DNA from: Flavobacterium cerinum
GTDB lineage: Bacteria; Bacteroidota; Bacteroidia; Flavobacteriales; Flavobacteriaceae
DNA: 64,000 nt
Direction: 5' to 3'
Assembly: GCF_024496085.1 (NCBI RefSeq)
Contig: NZ_CP101751.1
Location: 3,658,001-3,722,000, forward strand
This document shows positions 34,163-43,354 of this stretch, piece by piece (within the stretch, counting starts at the first letter, position 1; every line of letters begins with the position of its first letter). A model generated the notes under the pieces. That model worked only from the letters and a program-made list of their open reading frames with translations. It was not told the DNA's origin and did no database searches. Made by a program: the position numbers and the translations under genes.

Positions 34163-35401
34163 ATGAAGAGAGTTGTAATTACAGGACTTGGGGCGCTAAC
34201 CCCAATTGGAAATACAGTAACCGAATTCTGGAACAACAGTATAAAAGGAATTAGCGGTGCCACAAAAATTACCCGCTTCGATGCTTCAAAATTTAAATCA
34301 CAGATCGCCTGTGAGGTAAAAGATTTTACACCATCGAACTATCTTACGCATAACGAAATCAAAAGAAGCGATTTATTTACGCAATATGCTTTATATAGCG
34401 CTGCCGAAGCGATGGAAGATTCCGGATTGGATCTGACTACTATTGATCCGTTTGACATCGGTGTAATATGGGGTGTCGGACAAGGCGGAATGGAAACTTT
34501 TGAAAACGAGGTACGCGATTATACGTTAGGTGACGGAACACCGCGATTTAGTCCGTTTTTTGTTCCGAAACTAATCATCAATATGGCCTCCGGAATGATT
34601 TCAATGAAATATGGATTACGCGGAATCAATTACACTACTGTATCGGCTTGCGCTACCTCCAATACCGCAATCATGGACGCTTATAATTATATTAAACTAG
34701 GCAAAGCCAAAGTTTTTATTACCGGTGGTTCTGAAGCTCCGATTACTCCGGCCTCAATGGGTGGTTTTTCCGCTTTAAAAGCGATGTCAACCCGTAACGA
34801 TAATCCGGAAGAAGCTAGTCGGCCTTTTGATGCACAACGCGATGGTTTTGTAATGGGTGAAGGTGCCGGCGCACTGATTTTGGAAGACTATGATCATGCT
34901 ATAAAAAGAGGTGCTAAAATTTACGCCGAAATTGTTGGCGCTTCAATGACTGCCGATGCTTACCATATGACTTCTCCGCATCCGGAAGGTATCGGAGCTG
35001 CCAAAGCAATGCAACTGGCAATGGAAGAAGCACAAATAACCCCGGATCAGGTTGATTATCTGAACATGCACGCGACTTCTACTCCAATTGGCGATATCAG
35101 CGAACTAACTGCGGTTAAAAAAGTATTTGCTAATAGTCCTAATCTTAGTGTAAGTGCCACCAAATCGATGACCGGACACTTATTAGGTGCAGCCGGTGCT
35201 ATTGAAGCGATCTTATCGATTAAAGCTATTAATCACGGTATTATCCCTCCGACTATTAATTTACACGAAGCGGACAGCAATATTCCGGAAGGCATTCATA
35301 TTGTAGCCAACAAAGCACTTGAGAAAAAAGTAGATATAGCAATGAGTAATGCTTTTGGTTTTGGCGGGCATAACGGAATTGTAATTTTTAAGAAAATCTA
35401 A
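34163..35401 (+). CDS. 3-oxoacyl-ACP synthase II-type ketosynthase
   Basis: A 412-residue FabF-family beta-ketoacyl synthase. Catalytic Cys-His-His are all present: SACATSNTAI (Cys about 164), HATSTPIGD (first His), and SMTGHLLGAAG (second His, with the Lys of SATKS before it). GFGGHNG is at the C-terminus. The HATSTPIGD form, rather than HGTSTP, marks a subset of FabF proteins. The position beside thiolase, thioesterase and TetR genes suggests an accessory ketosynthase rather than the sole FabF of the cell. A strong terminator follows. Confidence 0.92.
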   Translation: MKRVVITGLGALTPIGNTVTEFWNNSIKGISGATKITRFDASKFKSQIACEVKDFTPSNYLTHNEIKRSDLFTQYALYSAAEAMEDSGLDLTTIDPFDIGVIWGVGQGGMETFENEVRDYTLGDGTPRFSPFFVPKLIINMASGMISMKYGLRGINYTTVSACATSNTAIMDAYNYIKLGKAKVFITGGSEAPITPASMGGFSALKAMSTRNDNPEEASRPFDAQRDGFVMGEGAGALILEDYDHAIKRGAKIYAEIVGASMTADAYHMTSPHPEGIGAAKAMQLAMEEAQITPDQVDYLNMHATSTPIGDISELTAVKKVFANSPNLSVSATKSMTGHLLGAAGAIEAILSIKAINHGIIPPTINLHEADSNIPEGIHIVANKALEKKVDIAMSNAFGFGGHNGIVIFKKI

Positions 35402-35416
35402 TAATCCGATTGTTTT

Positions 35417-35455
35417 TTTAAACCCGACAGGTTGTAGAAACCTGTCGGGTTTAAA
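35417..35455. terminator. Bidirectional terminator; GACAGGTT palindrome family
   Basis: Perfect 14-bp arms AAACCCGACAGGTT (35420-35433) and AACCTGTCGGGTTT (35439-35452), extended by three A:T pairs, with a 5-base loop. It lies between the convergent stops at 35401 and 35461. The core GACAGGTT/AACCTGTC recurs at 61361-61440. Confidence 0.85.
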
Positions 35456-35460
35456 CTGTT

Positions 35461-36597
35461 TTATTTCCGTTTATAATCGAATGTAGCCGGAAACTTTCGG
35501 GTTACGATATTCGGTTCCGAAAGTATCTTTTTTTCATATTTCGGACTGATTTGTTTATCCATAAAGGTTTCATCTTTAAACTTTTTATGCTCAACAATAG
35601 CCGATACTTTAACATTTACATCTATCGGTTGTACGTAGTTGTCGTTTTTCAACATTACAAAAAATTTCCCCTGTAGCATTCCCGATTCCGTAAAACGTTT
35701 GAATGTTGCAATTCCTTTTCCGAAATCATACGATTTAATCGGTTTTCCCTGTAGGTATAATTTTTTATTTTCTTCGTTTACCAAAGCATATTCAACATCT
35801 TCCCCTATGGACGGTAAAGCCAGATTGGTTACCGCGCCCGCGGCAATACCACCTAACGGACTTGTGAAAATCGTTGTAGCGCCCTGAACAGCACCGACAA
35901 TCATTTTTCGGTTTTGCTGCCAATAGTCGTTACTTTCTTTTCCAACTCCAACCCAATAGGCCCAAGCCACTACTTTTTTGGTTTCATCTGCCGCAATTGC
36001 ATTTACCGGTAACGTAAAAAATATTCCCGACTGACTCGGATCGAAACTGGTTTTAGCACTTACACGCTGACTTTTATCGAGTACCATTTCTTCATACTTC
36101 TTTTCAAAAGTCACGACTTTTCTTGTTTTACGAACAAAAGTGGTATCATATCCTACAATTACTTCTTTTGTAAACGAATTCCAGGTTGTATCCTGTTCCG
36201 TTATCCATTTCGTTGTAGTATTAAAATTTCGGGTATCATCTGAAACCGGTATTCGCTGAATCAATACAGCAATTTGTTTCGGTTCTTTTTCATTATTTAT
36301 AAATCGGAATTTATAGACCCCTTTCTGCTGAACCGCAATAGTTTGCTTTTTTACCTTCTTAGTATCCAACACTTTATACTTAAGAATATCCGGAAATGCG
36401 GCAACCGAAACTTCACTTAACTTTTTACCGTTCTCTTCTTCAAATGTTAACACAATCTGGTCTCCATCAGCAAAACCGTACAATAACTCTTCCGTCGATC
36501 CGGGTTTTACCTGTAAAGCAATCTCAGCCACTGTTATGGATTTCTGCGCGAAAAGAACGTTTGCCATTAACAGGAACAGCAGGGTAATTTTATTCAT
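35461..36597 (-). CDS. Secreted protein of unknown function
   Basis: A 378-residue exported protein with a clear signal peptide (MNKITLLFLLMANVLFAQ). It shows no family I can name. The N-terminal 110 residues read as a beta domain (GSTEELLYGFADGDQIVLTF ... VYKFRFINNEKEPKQIAVLI) like the GOLD or bacterial pre-peptidase folds that respond to vapour-like 'stress' loads. A later part has conserved WAYWVGVGKESNDYW, and a glycine/alanine-rich turn (GGIAAGAVTNLALPSIGED). Possibly periplasmic. Function unknown. Confidence 0.6.
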   Translation of the reverse strand: MNKITLLFLLMANVLFAQKSITVAEIALQVKPGSTEELLYGFADGDQIVLTFEEENGKKLSEVSVAAFPDILKYKVLDTKKVKKQTIAVQQKGVYKFRFINNEKEPKQIAVLIQRIPVSDDTRNFNTTTKWITEQDTTWNSFTKEVIVGYDTTFVRKTRKVVTFEKKYEEMVLDKSQRVSAKTSFDPSQSGIFFTLPVNAIAADETKKVVAWAYWVGVGKESNDYWQQNRKMIVGAVQGATTIFTSPLGGIAAGAVTNLALPSIGEDVEYALVNEENKKLYLQGKPIKSYDFGKGIATFKRFTESGMLQGKFFVMLKNDNYVQPIDVNVKVSAIVEHKKFKDETFMDKQISPKYEKKILSEPNIVTRKFPATFDYKRK

Positions 36598-36615
36598 GTA
36601 AGTATTTGTTATCTT

Positions 36616-36933
36616 TTATTTTTTAAAATCATAATCTCGTTCCACTTTGGCAATCCGAACTTTGAATACACGATACCAGTCGGCACGTCCTTTTTCACGG
36701 GCAAGGGTATGTTCGGCATCCTTTCTCCAGTTGGCTATCGCTTCAAGATCCGACCAATAGGATACGGTAATTCCGATTTCATTCCGAGCCGATTCGACGC
36801 CTAAAAAACCCGATTGCTGGCTTGCCAATTCAACCATCCTTTCGGCAGTTTCTCCATATCCGTTATCCACATCAGTACGTTCCGATGTAAAAATAACAGC
36901 ATAATACGGTGGTTCCGGTGTTCGAGCAATCAT
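36616..36933 (-). CDS. Antibiotic biosynthesis monooxygenase (ABM) domain protein
   Basis: A 105-residue single-domain ABM-fold protein. ATG at 36933 (MIARTPEPPYYAVIF) is preferred to the frame start at 36969, because the longer form overlaps mazG by 32 bp while this form starts 4 bp after the mazG stop. Conserved features are YYAVIFTS, the helix YGETAERMVELASQQ, FLGVESA and the YWSDLEAIANWR segment of the family. These proteins are often heme or quinone binding or of unknown substrate. Likely translationally coupled to mazG. Confidence 0.82.
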   Translation of the reverse strand: MIARTPEPPYYAVIFTSERTDVDNGYGETAERMVELASQQSGFLGVESARNEIGITVSYWSDLEAIANWRKDAEHTLAREKGRADWYRVFKVRIAKVERDYDFKK

Positions 36934-36937
36934 ATCA

Positions 36938-37711
36938 TTAATGTTTTTTAGCTTCTTCCCAGAAAACATCCATTTCGGCTAACGTCATATCCGCCAATGG
37001 CTTTCCAAGTTCAACCGCTTTACTTTCCAGATACTGAAATCGTTTTATAAATTTTTTATTGGTTCGTTCCAAAGCATCTTCCGGATTTACTTTCAGGAAA
37101 CGCGCATAATTGATCATTGAGAATAATACATCTCCGAATTCCGCTTCCATTTTATCCTGATCGCCTTTTACCACTTCCTCCTGTAATTCCTGTAATTCTT
37201 CCTGTACCTTATCCCAAACCTGATGCGGTTCTTCCCAATCAAATCCGACACCTTTTACTTTGTCCTGAATCCGACTTGCTTTTACCAATGCCGGCAAGCT
37301 TTTAGGAACGCCTTCCAAAACGGATTTCTTCCCTTCTTTTAATTTTAACTTTTCCCAGTTTTGCTTTACCTGTTCTTCATTTTCTACGACAACATCACCA
37401 TAAATATGCGGATGTCTTTCAATTAATTTATCACAAATCGAATTGGCTACATCGGCGATATCAAAGGCTTGTTTTTCACTTCCGATTTTGGAATAGAACA
37501 CAATATGCAACAATACGTCACCCAGTTCTTTTTTGATTTCTTCCAGATCATTATCCAGAATGGCATCTCCTAACTCATAAACTTCCTCGATTGTAAGATG
37601 ACGAAGACTTTCCAGGGTTTGTTTTTTATCCCAGGGACATTTGGCTCTCAGATCGTCCATAACATCGAGTAAACGGCTAAAAGCATCCAGTTGTTGCTGA
37701 CGTGTGTTCAT
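36938..37711 (-). CDS. mazG: Nucleoside triphosphate pyrophosphohydrolase MazG
   Basis: A 257-residue MazG with two all-helical NTP-PPase domains. The metal-binding acidic motifs are visible: EEVYELGDAI with ELGDVLLHIVFYSKI in the first half, and ELQELQEEVVKGD with EFGDVLFSMINYARFL in the second. It hydrolyses non-canonical NTPs, and possibly (p)ppGpp-linked precursors, to NMP and PPi. The gene is in the flavobacterial def-DUF5606-mazG order, and the ABM gene follows. Confidence 0.93.
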   Translation of the reverse strand: MNTRQQQLDAFSRLLDVMDDLRAKCPWDKKQTLESLRHLTIEEVYELGDAILDNDLEEIKKELGDVLLHIVFYSKIGSEKQAFDIADVANSICDKLIERHPHIYGDVVVENEEQVKQNWEKLKLKEGKKSVLEGVPKSLPALVKASRIQDKVKGVGFDWEEPHQVWDKVQEELQELQEEVVKGDQDKMEAEFGDVLFSMINYARFLKVNPEDALERTNKKFIKRFQYLESKAVELGKPLADMTLAEMDVFWEEAKKH

Positions 37712-37738
37712 AGGTTCAGAATTTGTGTAAAAATAAGA

Positions 37739-37768
37739 AATCCCACCCGAAGGCAGGATTATTTTTTA
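37739..37768 (-). terminator. Possible terminator between DUF5606 and mazG
   Basis: On the minus strand AATCC and GGATT arms with inner CC/GG pairs (37739-37760) enclose a TTCG-type loop and run into T-rich sequence. Weak stem, so readthrough into mazG is likely. Confidence 0.45.
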
Positions 37769-37785
37769 TCTGGTTTTTCAGCGAT

Positions 37786-38214
37786 TTATTCTTCAGTCGC
37801 TGTTTCTTGTGCTTCCGCTTCAGCCGGTGCTTCTTTCGAAACCAAACCTTTAGCTTGTAACATATTGTACCAGTTTAATACTTTTTTAATATCAGAAGCA
37901 TACACTCTGTCTTCATCAAAATCAGGTAATACTTCTCTGAAATACGTTTCCAGTTTTGCATTATCCTCTTTGTGTGAAAGAGCCGGTCCGTTGTCTTCTT
38001 TTTCAGCAATAGCTCTGAAAACTTCAGCTAAACGGATTTCTCCATCATAGGTATAGATTGAAATTTCAGACAATAAGCTTACATTACTACGTAAACCAAC
38101 TGTGATTTTTTTCCCGTCCAATAATGACTCGGCTACAAATCCTGTTCTGGTTTGTAATTTCAATGCATATAAACCCGGTTTTCCTGAAATTGCTAATATT
38201 CTTTCTATGCTCAT
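37786..38214 (-). CDS. DUF5606-family protein
   Basis: A 142-residue protein with the conserved start IERILAISGKPGLYALKLQT and RTGFVAESLLDGKKITVGL, followed by IYTYDGEIRLAEVFRAIAEK and a C-terminal helical segment (ASDIKKVLNWYNMLQAKGL) with an acidic Ala/Glu tail. Members are found in Bacteroidota between def and mazG, as here, with no assigned function. Expression likely coupled with def, whose stop is 57 bp upstream. Confidence 0.86.
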   Translation of the reverse strand: MSIERILAISGKPGLYALKLQTRTGFVAESLLDGKKITVGLRSNVSLLSEISIYTYDGEIRLAEVFRAIAEKEDNGPALSHKEDNAKLETYFREVLPDFDEDRVYASDIKKVLNWYNMLQAKGLVSKEAPAEAEAQETATEE

Positions 38215-38270
38215 TTTTCTATTTTTTTAAAGGATGACAAATATCTAATCTTTGAATTGAAAAACAAAAA

Positions 38271-38858
38271 TTATCGCCCTTTTTTGGCAATAAATTTCAT
38301 TTTATAATCCGGACGCGTTTTGCCTTCCATGATGTTCTGTAATTTTTTTGAGATTAATCTTTTTTTCAACGATGAGATTTTGTCGGTAAACAAAATTCCT
38401 TCGATATGGTCATATTCGTGTTGGATTACTCTGGCAATCAGTCCGTCGTAAACATCGGTATGCTTATTAAAATCCTCGTCATAATACTCGATCGTGATTT
38501 TTTCCTGACGGAATACATCTTCTCTTACATCCGGAATACTCAGACATCCTTCGTTGAATCCCCATTCTTCTCCTTCTTCTTTCACTATCTTAGCATTAAT
38601 AAACGTCTTACGGAAGTTTTTTAATAATTCCTGTTCTTCCTGTGTCAGATCTTCACTATCGCTAAACGGCTCACAATCTATGATAAAAATACGAATCGGC
38701 ATACCTACCTGTGGCGCGGCTAAACCTACTCCATAAGCATTATACATCGTATCATACATATTCGCTATCGTTTGTTTTAAATTGGGATAATCCTGCGACA
38801 CTTCTTCACAAACCTTGCGCAACACTGGATCGCCATATCCGATAATAGGTAAAATCAT
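38271..38858 (-). CDS. def: Peptide deformylase
   Basis: A 195-residue metalloenzyme that removes the N-formyl group from nascent proteins. The three family motifs are present: GVGLAAPQVG (residues about 43-52), EGCLSIPD (with the metal Cys), and QHEYDHIEG (the HExxH metal site). Length and motifs are those of an active type I enzyme. The transcript should begin around 38911 at TACTTTTG, so its leader starts with an 11-bp stem-loop. Confidence 0.95.
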   Translation of the reverse strand: MILPIIGYGDPVLRKVCEEVSQDYPNLKQTIANMYDTMYNAYGVGLAAPQVGMPIRIFIIDCEPFSDSEDLTQEEQELLKNFRKTFINAKIVKEEGEEWGFNEGCLSIPDVREDVFRQEKITIEYYDEDFNKHTDVYDGLIARVIQHEYDHIEGILFTDKISSLKKRLISKKLQNIMEGKTRPDYKMKFIAKKGR

Positions 38859-38882
38859 TATTCTTATTTTAAAGGATTTATA

Positions 38883-38924
38883 ACGGATTAAAGCGCAAAA
38901 ACCTTTAATCCGTGCGCAAAAGTA
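38883..38924 (-). promoter_or_regulatory. def promoter and 5'-end stem-loop
   Basis: TACTTTTG on the minus strand (38924-38917) fits TAnnTTTG. Just downstream the mRNA would carry the inverted repeat ACGGATTAAAG/CTTTAATCCGT (38913-38903 and 38893-38883), an 11-bp stem with a 9-base loop at the very 5' end. Such a hairpin could stabilise the message. Confidence 0.55.
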
Positions 38925-39028
38925 ATGAAAAAATACAGATTCCTGTACCGTTTATCCCGATTTGACTTTTTTTAAACATTTTTATGTAAAATCATTCTTA
39001 ATTTTACTCCTACTTTTTTTACATTTTC

Positions 39029-39036
39029 TACCTTTG
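39029..39036 (+). promoter_or_regulatory. Probable -7 element of the FUSC-like gene
   Basis: TACCTTTG fits TAnnTTTG and lies 17 bp before the ATG at 39054. Confidence 0.5.
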
Positions 39037-39053
39037 TTTTTAACACGGTTACA

Positions 39054-41273
39054 ATGCTATATCAAATTAGAAAATTCATAGACAGTACCAACTTCACCAA
39101 TGCTTTTAAAGTAACCCTCGCCGCGGTAATTCCTTTTATCGTGTTTGCCCGGTTGGGCTATTCTAATATCGGCTTTACTATCGCACTCGGAACCATATTG
39201 ACCTTTCCCAGTGATATTCACGGTAATCTGAAACACAAAATTAACGGTTTACTGGTTGCTGTTTTACTCGGCACCGGTTGTACCTTACTCATCAGTTCCT
39301 GTAGCCATAATCCCTGGATATTATATCCGGTGATGGGTTTGACGTTGTTTTTTCTTTCGATGCTATCCGCTTACGGTCAACGTGCGAATCTGGTTTCCTT
39401 TTCCGGATTAATTGCCATCGCTTTAGCTTTTAGTCACGACTATAAAGGTTGGGACCTTATATTACACGGTATCTGGATTGCTGTGGGCGGTTTGTTTTAT
39501 ATCCTGATTTCACTTATTTTTTACTTTATTCGTCCGAAGCGTTATGTCGAATTACAAACGGTAGATTGTATTCGTCTGACTTCAAAATATCTAAAGCTAC
39601 GCGGTGATTTGTGGAATATTGATGCCAACAAATCCAAGATCATTGAAAAGCAGCTTCATCTTCAGGTGGAGATTAACACCATACATGAAAATCTCCGTGA
39701 ATTTCTGATCCGTAATCAAACCAGTTCTGCCAACTCGAATCATAATCGTAAAATGTTAATTGTTTTTACAACCATGGTCGATATTCTGGAACTGGCTTTA
39801 TCGACATCATTCGATTATGATAAGTTACAGAAGAAGTTTGCCGAACATCAAAAAGTACTGGCAACCTATCAAAATCTGGCTTATAATCTTGCCGCCAGTC
39901 TGAAAAAAATTGCTCAAAGCATTGAAAAAGACATCAAATATACGTCCAGACATTCGTTACTGGAAGATCTGGAAGCATTAGAGAGAGTCATCGCTGCTTA
40001 CGAACAGAATGTCGGTAAAGCACAGGCTTACGAAGGTGTATTAATGCTCAACAACATGTTGCATTATGCGGAACGTCAGATTGAAAAAATAAAAGTTCTG
40101 GAACGCGTTTTTTCCGATTCCATCAACCTTCAGGACTATAAAAACCGGAATAAAGACATTGAAAAATTCCTTACACCTCAAAACTACCGTTGGAATACAC
40201 TGGTGGAAAATCTGAGTTTTTCGTCTACTTTTTTCCGACATTCATTACGGATGACAATCACCTTATTATTAGGTTATATCATCGGTCAGTTTCTTCCATT
40301 TCAGAATCCATACTGGATATTGCTGACTATTGTTGTGATTATGCGTCCCGGTTACGGTCTAACCAAACAACGTTCAATCGAACGGATTTTAGGGACGGTT
40401 TTAGGCGGAATTATTGCATTCGGTTTTCTATACATCACCAGTAATCATACGATATTGGGTGTTTTATGCGTTATTTCCATGCTTTTAGGTTTTACTTTTT
40501 CGAACACTAATTATAAAATCGGAGCTACTTTTATCACCATTTATGTCATCTTTATTTACGGGATATTAACGCCCAATGTAAATGAAGTAATTCAGTATCG
40601 TATTCTTGATACACTGGTAGGAGCCGTACTTTCTTTTACGGCAAGTTATCTTCTATGGCCCTCCTGGGAATTTTTAAACGTACGTACTTTTCTGGAAAAA
40701 GCAATTGCTGCGAATCGGGAATACCTCGAAGAAATCAGTCGCTTTTACAATCAAAAAGGAGAAGTGACCACTGCTTACAAACTGGCTCGAAAACACGCTT
40801 TTATTGAAATCGGAAATCTAATGGCTTCTTTTCAGCGGATGATTCAGGAACCGAAATCCAAGCAACGTCAGAAATCACAGGTTTTTAAATTAGCCGTGCT
40901 TAACCATACCTTATTATCATCACTGGCTTCGATCGGGACCTATGTACAATCCCATAAAACAACGAAGGCTTCCGAAGCTTTTAACATTGTGGTTAACACT
41001 GTAATTCACAATCTGAATCAGGCCATTGCCGTTTTAAATAATGAGGAAAGCAACTTGCTCTCTGAAGACGAAAAAGAAAAACTGGAAGTTAGTTTTTCAG
41101 AATTAAAAAGCATCCGCGCCAAAGAGCTTCATGAGGATCTTCAAAATGATGAAGATTTCAAACTCAAACTGGAGGAATCGCAATTGGTAATCGAGCAATT
41201 AATCTGGTTAACCAACTTATCTGAAAACATTTTAAAAGCCACCATTGCTTTAAAAAATAAAAATGCAGAATAA
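39054..41273 (+). CDS. FUSC/YccS-family inner-membrane protein
   Basis: A 739-residue membrane protein with two hydrophobic blocks of about six helices each (about residues 20-165 and 395-545), each followed by a cytoplasmic helical region. The second block begins HSLRMTITLLLGYIIGQFLPFQNPYWILLTI, the FUSC signature, and VVIMRPGYGLTKQRSIERILGT marks the conserved loop. Relatives include E. coli YccS and fusaric-acid-type efflux proteins. Substrate unknown. It is inserted between def and ruvX, genes that are usually closer together in the family. A terminator shared with mqo follows. Confidence 0.88.
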   Translation: MLYQIRKFIDSTNFTNAFKVTLAAVIPFIVFARLGYSNIGFTIALGTILTFPSDIHGNLKHKINGLLVAVLLGTGCTLLISSCSHNPWILYPVMGLTLFFLSMLSAYGQRANLVSFSGLIAIALAFSHDYKGWDLILHGIWIAVGGLFYILISLIFYFIRPKRYVELQTVDCIRLTSKYLKLRGDLWNIDANKSKIIEKQLHLQVEINTIHENLREFLIRNQTSSANSNHNRKMLIVFTTMVDILELALSTSFDYDKLQKKFAEHQKVLATYQNLAYNLAASLKKIAQSIEKDIKYTSRHSLLEDLEALERVIAAYEQNVGKAQAYEGVLMLNNMLHYAERQIEKIKVLERVFSDSINLQDYKNRNKDIEKFLTPQNYRWNTLVENLSFSSTFFRHSLRMTITLLLGYIIGQFLPFQNPYWILLTIVVIMRPGYGLTKQRSIERILGTVLGGIIAFGFLYITSNHTILGVLCVISMLLGFTFSNTNYKIGATFITIYVIFIYGILTPNVNEVIQYRILDTLVGAVLSFTASYLLWPSWEFLNVRTFLEKAIAANREYLEEISRFYNQKGEVTTAYKLARKHAFIEIGNLMASFQRMIQEPKSKQRQKSQVFKLAVLNHTLLSSLASIGTYVQSHKTTKASEAFNIVVNTVIHNLNQAIAVLNNEESNLLSEDEKEKLEVSFSELKSIRAKELHEDLQNDEDFKLKLEESQLVIEQLIWLTNLSENILKATIALKNKNAE

Positions 41274-41306
41274 AAAAAGCGACACTATTCAAGTGTCGCT
41301 TTTTTT
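41272..41306. terminator. Bidirectional terminator between FUSC-like gene and mqo
   Basis: Perfect 15-bp arms (A7GCGACACT at 41272-41286; AGTGTCGCT7 at 41292-41306) with a 5-base loop. The A and T runs suit both convergent genes. Confidence 0.9.
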
Positions 41307-41324
41307 ATATTCTGACCGGTTCAA

Positions 41325-42824
41325 TTAAAAATGCTCCAGCTTTAATACTTCCGCTGTGTGCGCTCTTAGCTTATCTGCCAATTCCGGATTATCATTTAAA
41401 GACAAACCATAAGACGGAATCATTTCTTTTAATTTAGACTGCCATTCTGTAGTTGCCAATTGTTCCGGAAAACAACGTCCTAACAAATCCAACATAATAG
41501 ATACTGTAGTTGACGCTCCCGGAGAAGCCCCAAGCAATACCGCTAACGAACCATCGGCAGCATTTACTACCTCAGTACCAAATTCGAGTACGCCTCTTCC
41601 TTCTTTATCTTTTTTAATTACCTGAACACGTTGACCGGCATTTTCCAATACCCAATCTTCTTTTTTCGCATCCGGTAAATATTCTTTTAATGCTTTTAAT
41701 CGGTCTTCAGACGACTGGAATACCTGATCAATCAAATATTTAGTCAACGGAATGTTTTTAATACCCGCTGAAAGCATCGGTTTTATATTGTTTAATTTGA
41801 TCGACTGTGCCAAATCAAAATAAGATCCGTTTTTCAGGAATTTTGTTGAAAATCCGGCATAAGGTCCGAACAACAAAGCTTTCTGACCGTCGATTACACG
41901 GGTATCGATATGCGGAACCGACATTGGCGGTGCGCCTACAGATGCTTTTCCGTATACTTTAGCCTGGTGTTTTTCAATGATTTCTTCGTTTACACATTTT
42001 AACCATTGTCCGCTAACCGGGAAACCTCCGAATCCGTTTCCTTCCGGAATATTTGCTTTTTCTAATAGTAATAACGATCCGCCTCCGGCACCGATAAAAA
42101 CAAACTTCGCTTTTACCCGTTTCTTTTGGCCGTCAGCTACATCTTTAACTTTCACTTTCCAGGTACCGTCTTCGTATTTTTTAAGATCTTTAACTTCATG
42201 ATTAAAGTGCATTTTTACGCCATCTAATTTTTGAAGGTGATTAAAAATGCTACGTGTTAATGCGCCGAAGTTAACATCGGTACCGATTTTCATAGAAGTT
42301 GCCGCCAGTTTTTTAGCTCCTTTACGGCCTTCCATAATTAATGGCGCCCATTCCCGGATCCGGTTCGGATCTTCTGTATATTCCATCCCTTTAAAAAGGT
42401 GGTATTTTTGTAGTTGTTCGAAACGGTTTCTAAGGTATTTTACATTTTTCTCGCCCCAAACAAAACTCATATGGGGTACGCTTCTGATAAAACTCTCCGG
42501 CTTATCCAATAAGTTGTTTTCAACCAGATAGGCCCAAAATTGTCTGGAAACTTCAAATGATTCAACGATTTTTACCGCTTTTTTCGTTTCAACGGAACCG
42601 TCTTCCAGTTCCGGCGTGTAGTTCAATTCACAAAACGCTGAGTGTCCTGTACCGGCATTATTCCAAGCATCCGAACTTTCGGCAGCAGCAACATCTAAAC
42701 GTTCAAAGATTTCAATTTTTAAGTTGGGTTGTAGTTCTTTTAGTAGTAGTCCTAATGTTGCGCTCATTATTCCTGCTCCAATTAAGACCACATCGGCCTC
42801 AGTTTTTTGTATTGTAGTAGTCAT
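41325..42824 (-). CDS. mqo: Malate:quinone oxidoreductase
   Basis: A 499-residue FAD enzyme that oxidises malate to oxaloacetate and passes electrons to the quinone pool, an alternative to malate dehydrogenase in the TCA cycle. The N-terminal FAD site [19 protein letters not shown] and the conserved [31 protein letters not shown] and [15 protein letters not shown] blocks match the family. Length is typical. It is peripheral on the inner membrane. A TAnnTTTG match lies 18 bp upstream. Confidence 0.95.
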   Translation of the reverse strand: MTTTIQKTEADVVLIGAGIMSATLGLLLKELQPNLKIEIFERLDVAAAESSDAWNNAGTGHSAFCELNYTPELEDGSVETKKAVKIVESFEVSRQFWAYLVENNLLDKPESFIRSVPHMSFVWGEKNVKYLRNRFEQLQKYHLFKGMEYTEDPNRIREWAPLIMEGRKGAKKLAATSMKIGTDVNFGALTRSIFNHLQKLDGVKMHFNHEVKDLKKYEDGTWKVKVKDVADGQKKRVKAKFVFIGAGGGSLLLLEKANIPEGNGFGGFPVSGQWLKCVNEEIIEKHQAKVYGKASVGAPPMSVPHIDTRVIDGQKALLFGPYAGFSTKFLKNGSYFDLAQSIKLNNIKPMLSAGIKNIPLTKYLIDQVFQSSEDRLKALKEYLPDAKKEDWVLENAGQRVQVIKKDKEGRGVLEFGTEVVNAADGSLAVLLGASPGASTTVSIMLDLLGRCFPEQLATTEWQSKLKEMIPSYGLSLNDNPELADKLRAHTAEVLKLEHF

Positions 42825-42841
42825 CGCAGTAATTTAAAGTG

Positions 42842-42849
42842 CAAATTTA
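42842..42849 (-). promoter_or_regulatory. Probable -7 element of mqo
   Basis: TAAATTTG on the minus strand fits TAnnTTTG, with the ATG at 42824 about 18 bp downstream. Confidence 0.5.
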
Positions 42850-42928
42850 CTTTGAAAGTTTGAAAAACTATCACTTTTTTCCAACCTTTACAATTCAAAT
42901 ATTATTTTTAGTAAATTACAATTTTTTT

Positions 42929-43345
42929 CTAAATCATTTTTCGGGATAGATAATCCCTAAGCATTATTGTTGCGGAAATCTCATCAATTAACGCTTTATT
43001 TTGTCGTTGTTTCTTTTTCAATCCGCTATCGATCATGGTTTGAAAAGCCATTTTTGATGTAAAACGTTCGTCTACGCGTTCCATTTTCATGTCCGGGAAA
43101 GCTGTTTTAAAACGAGTCACAAAAGCTTCAATCACCGGTGTACTTTCCGAAGGCTGACCGTTCATCTGCAAGGGTTCTCCTATCAATACTTTTATGACCT
43201 CTTCTTTGGCAAAATAATCTTTCAGAAACGGTATTACTTCTTCAGACGGAATCGCTGTCAGTCCGGAAGCAATAATCTGTAATTCATCCGTAACCGCAAT
43301 TCCGGTTCTCTTTTGTCCGTAATCGATCGCTATTATTCTAGGCAT
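42929..43345 (-). CDS. ruvX: Putative pre-16S rRNA nuclease (YqgF/RuvX family)
   Basis: A 138-residue RNase H-like protein. The first strand is AIDYGQKRTGIAVTD with the metal Asp, followed by VLIGEPLQMNGQPSE, RVDERFTSKMA and the final DEISATIMLRDYL acidic helix. The family processes the 16S rRNA 5' end. It follows the methyltransferase gene by 9 bp and is probably co-transcribed with it. In relatives ruvX often lies next to def, but here mqo and the FUSC-like gene are in between. Confidence 0.92.
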   Translation of the reverse strand: MPRIIAIDYGQKRTGIAVTDELQIIASGLTAIPSEEVIPFLKDYFAKEEVIKVLIGEPLQMNGQPSESTPVIEAFVTRFKTAFPDMKMERVDERFTSKMAFQTMIDSGLKKKQRQNKALIDEISATIMLRDYLSRKMI

Positions 43346-43354
43346 GGCAATGGT

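Noticed and set aside
36934..36969. Longer start for the ABM-domain gene
   Set aside because: It would overlap the mazG 3' end and adds residues unlike the family; ATG at 36933 fits the mazG stop better.
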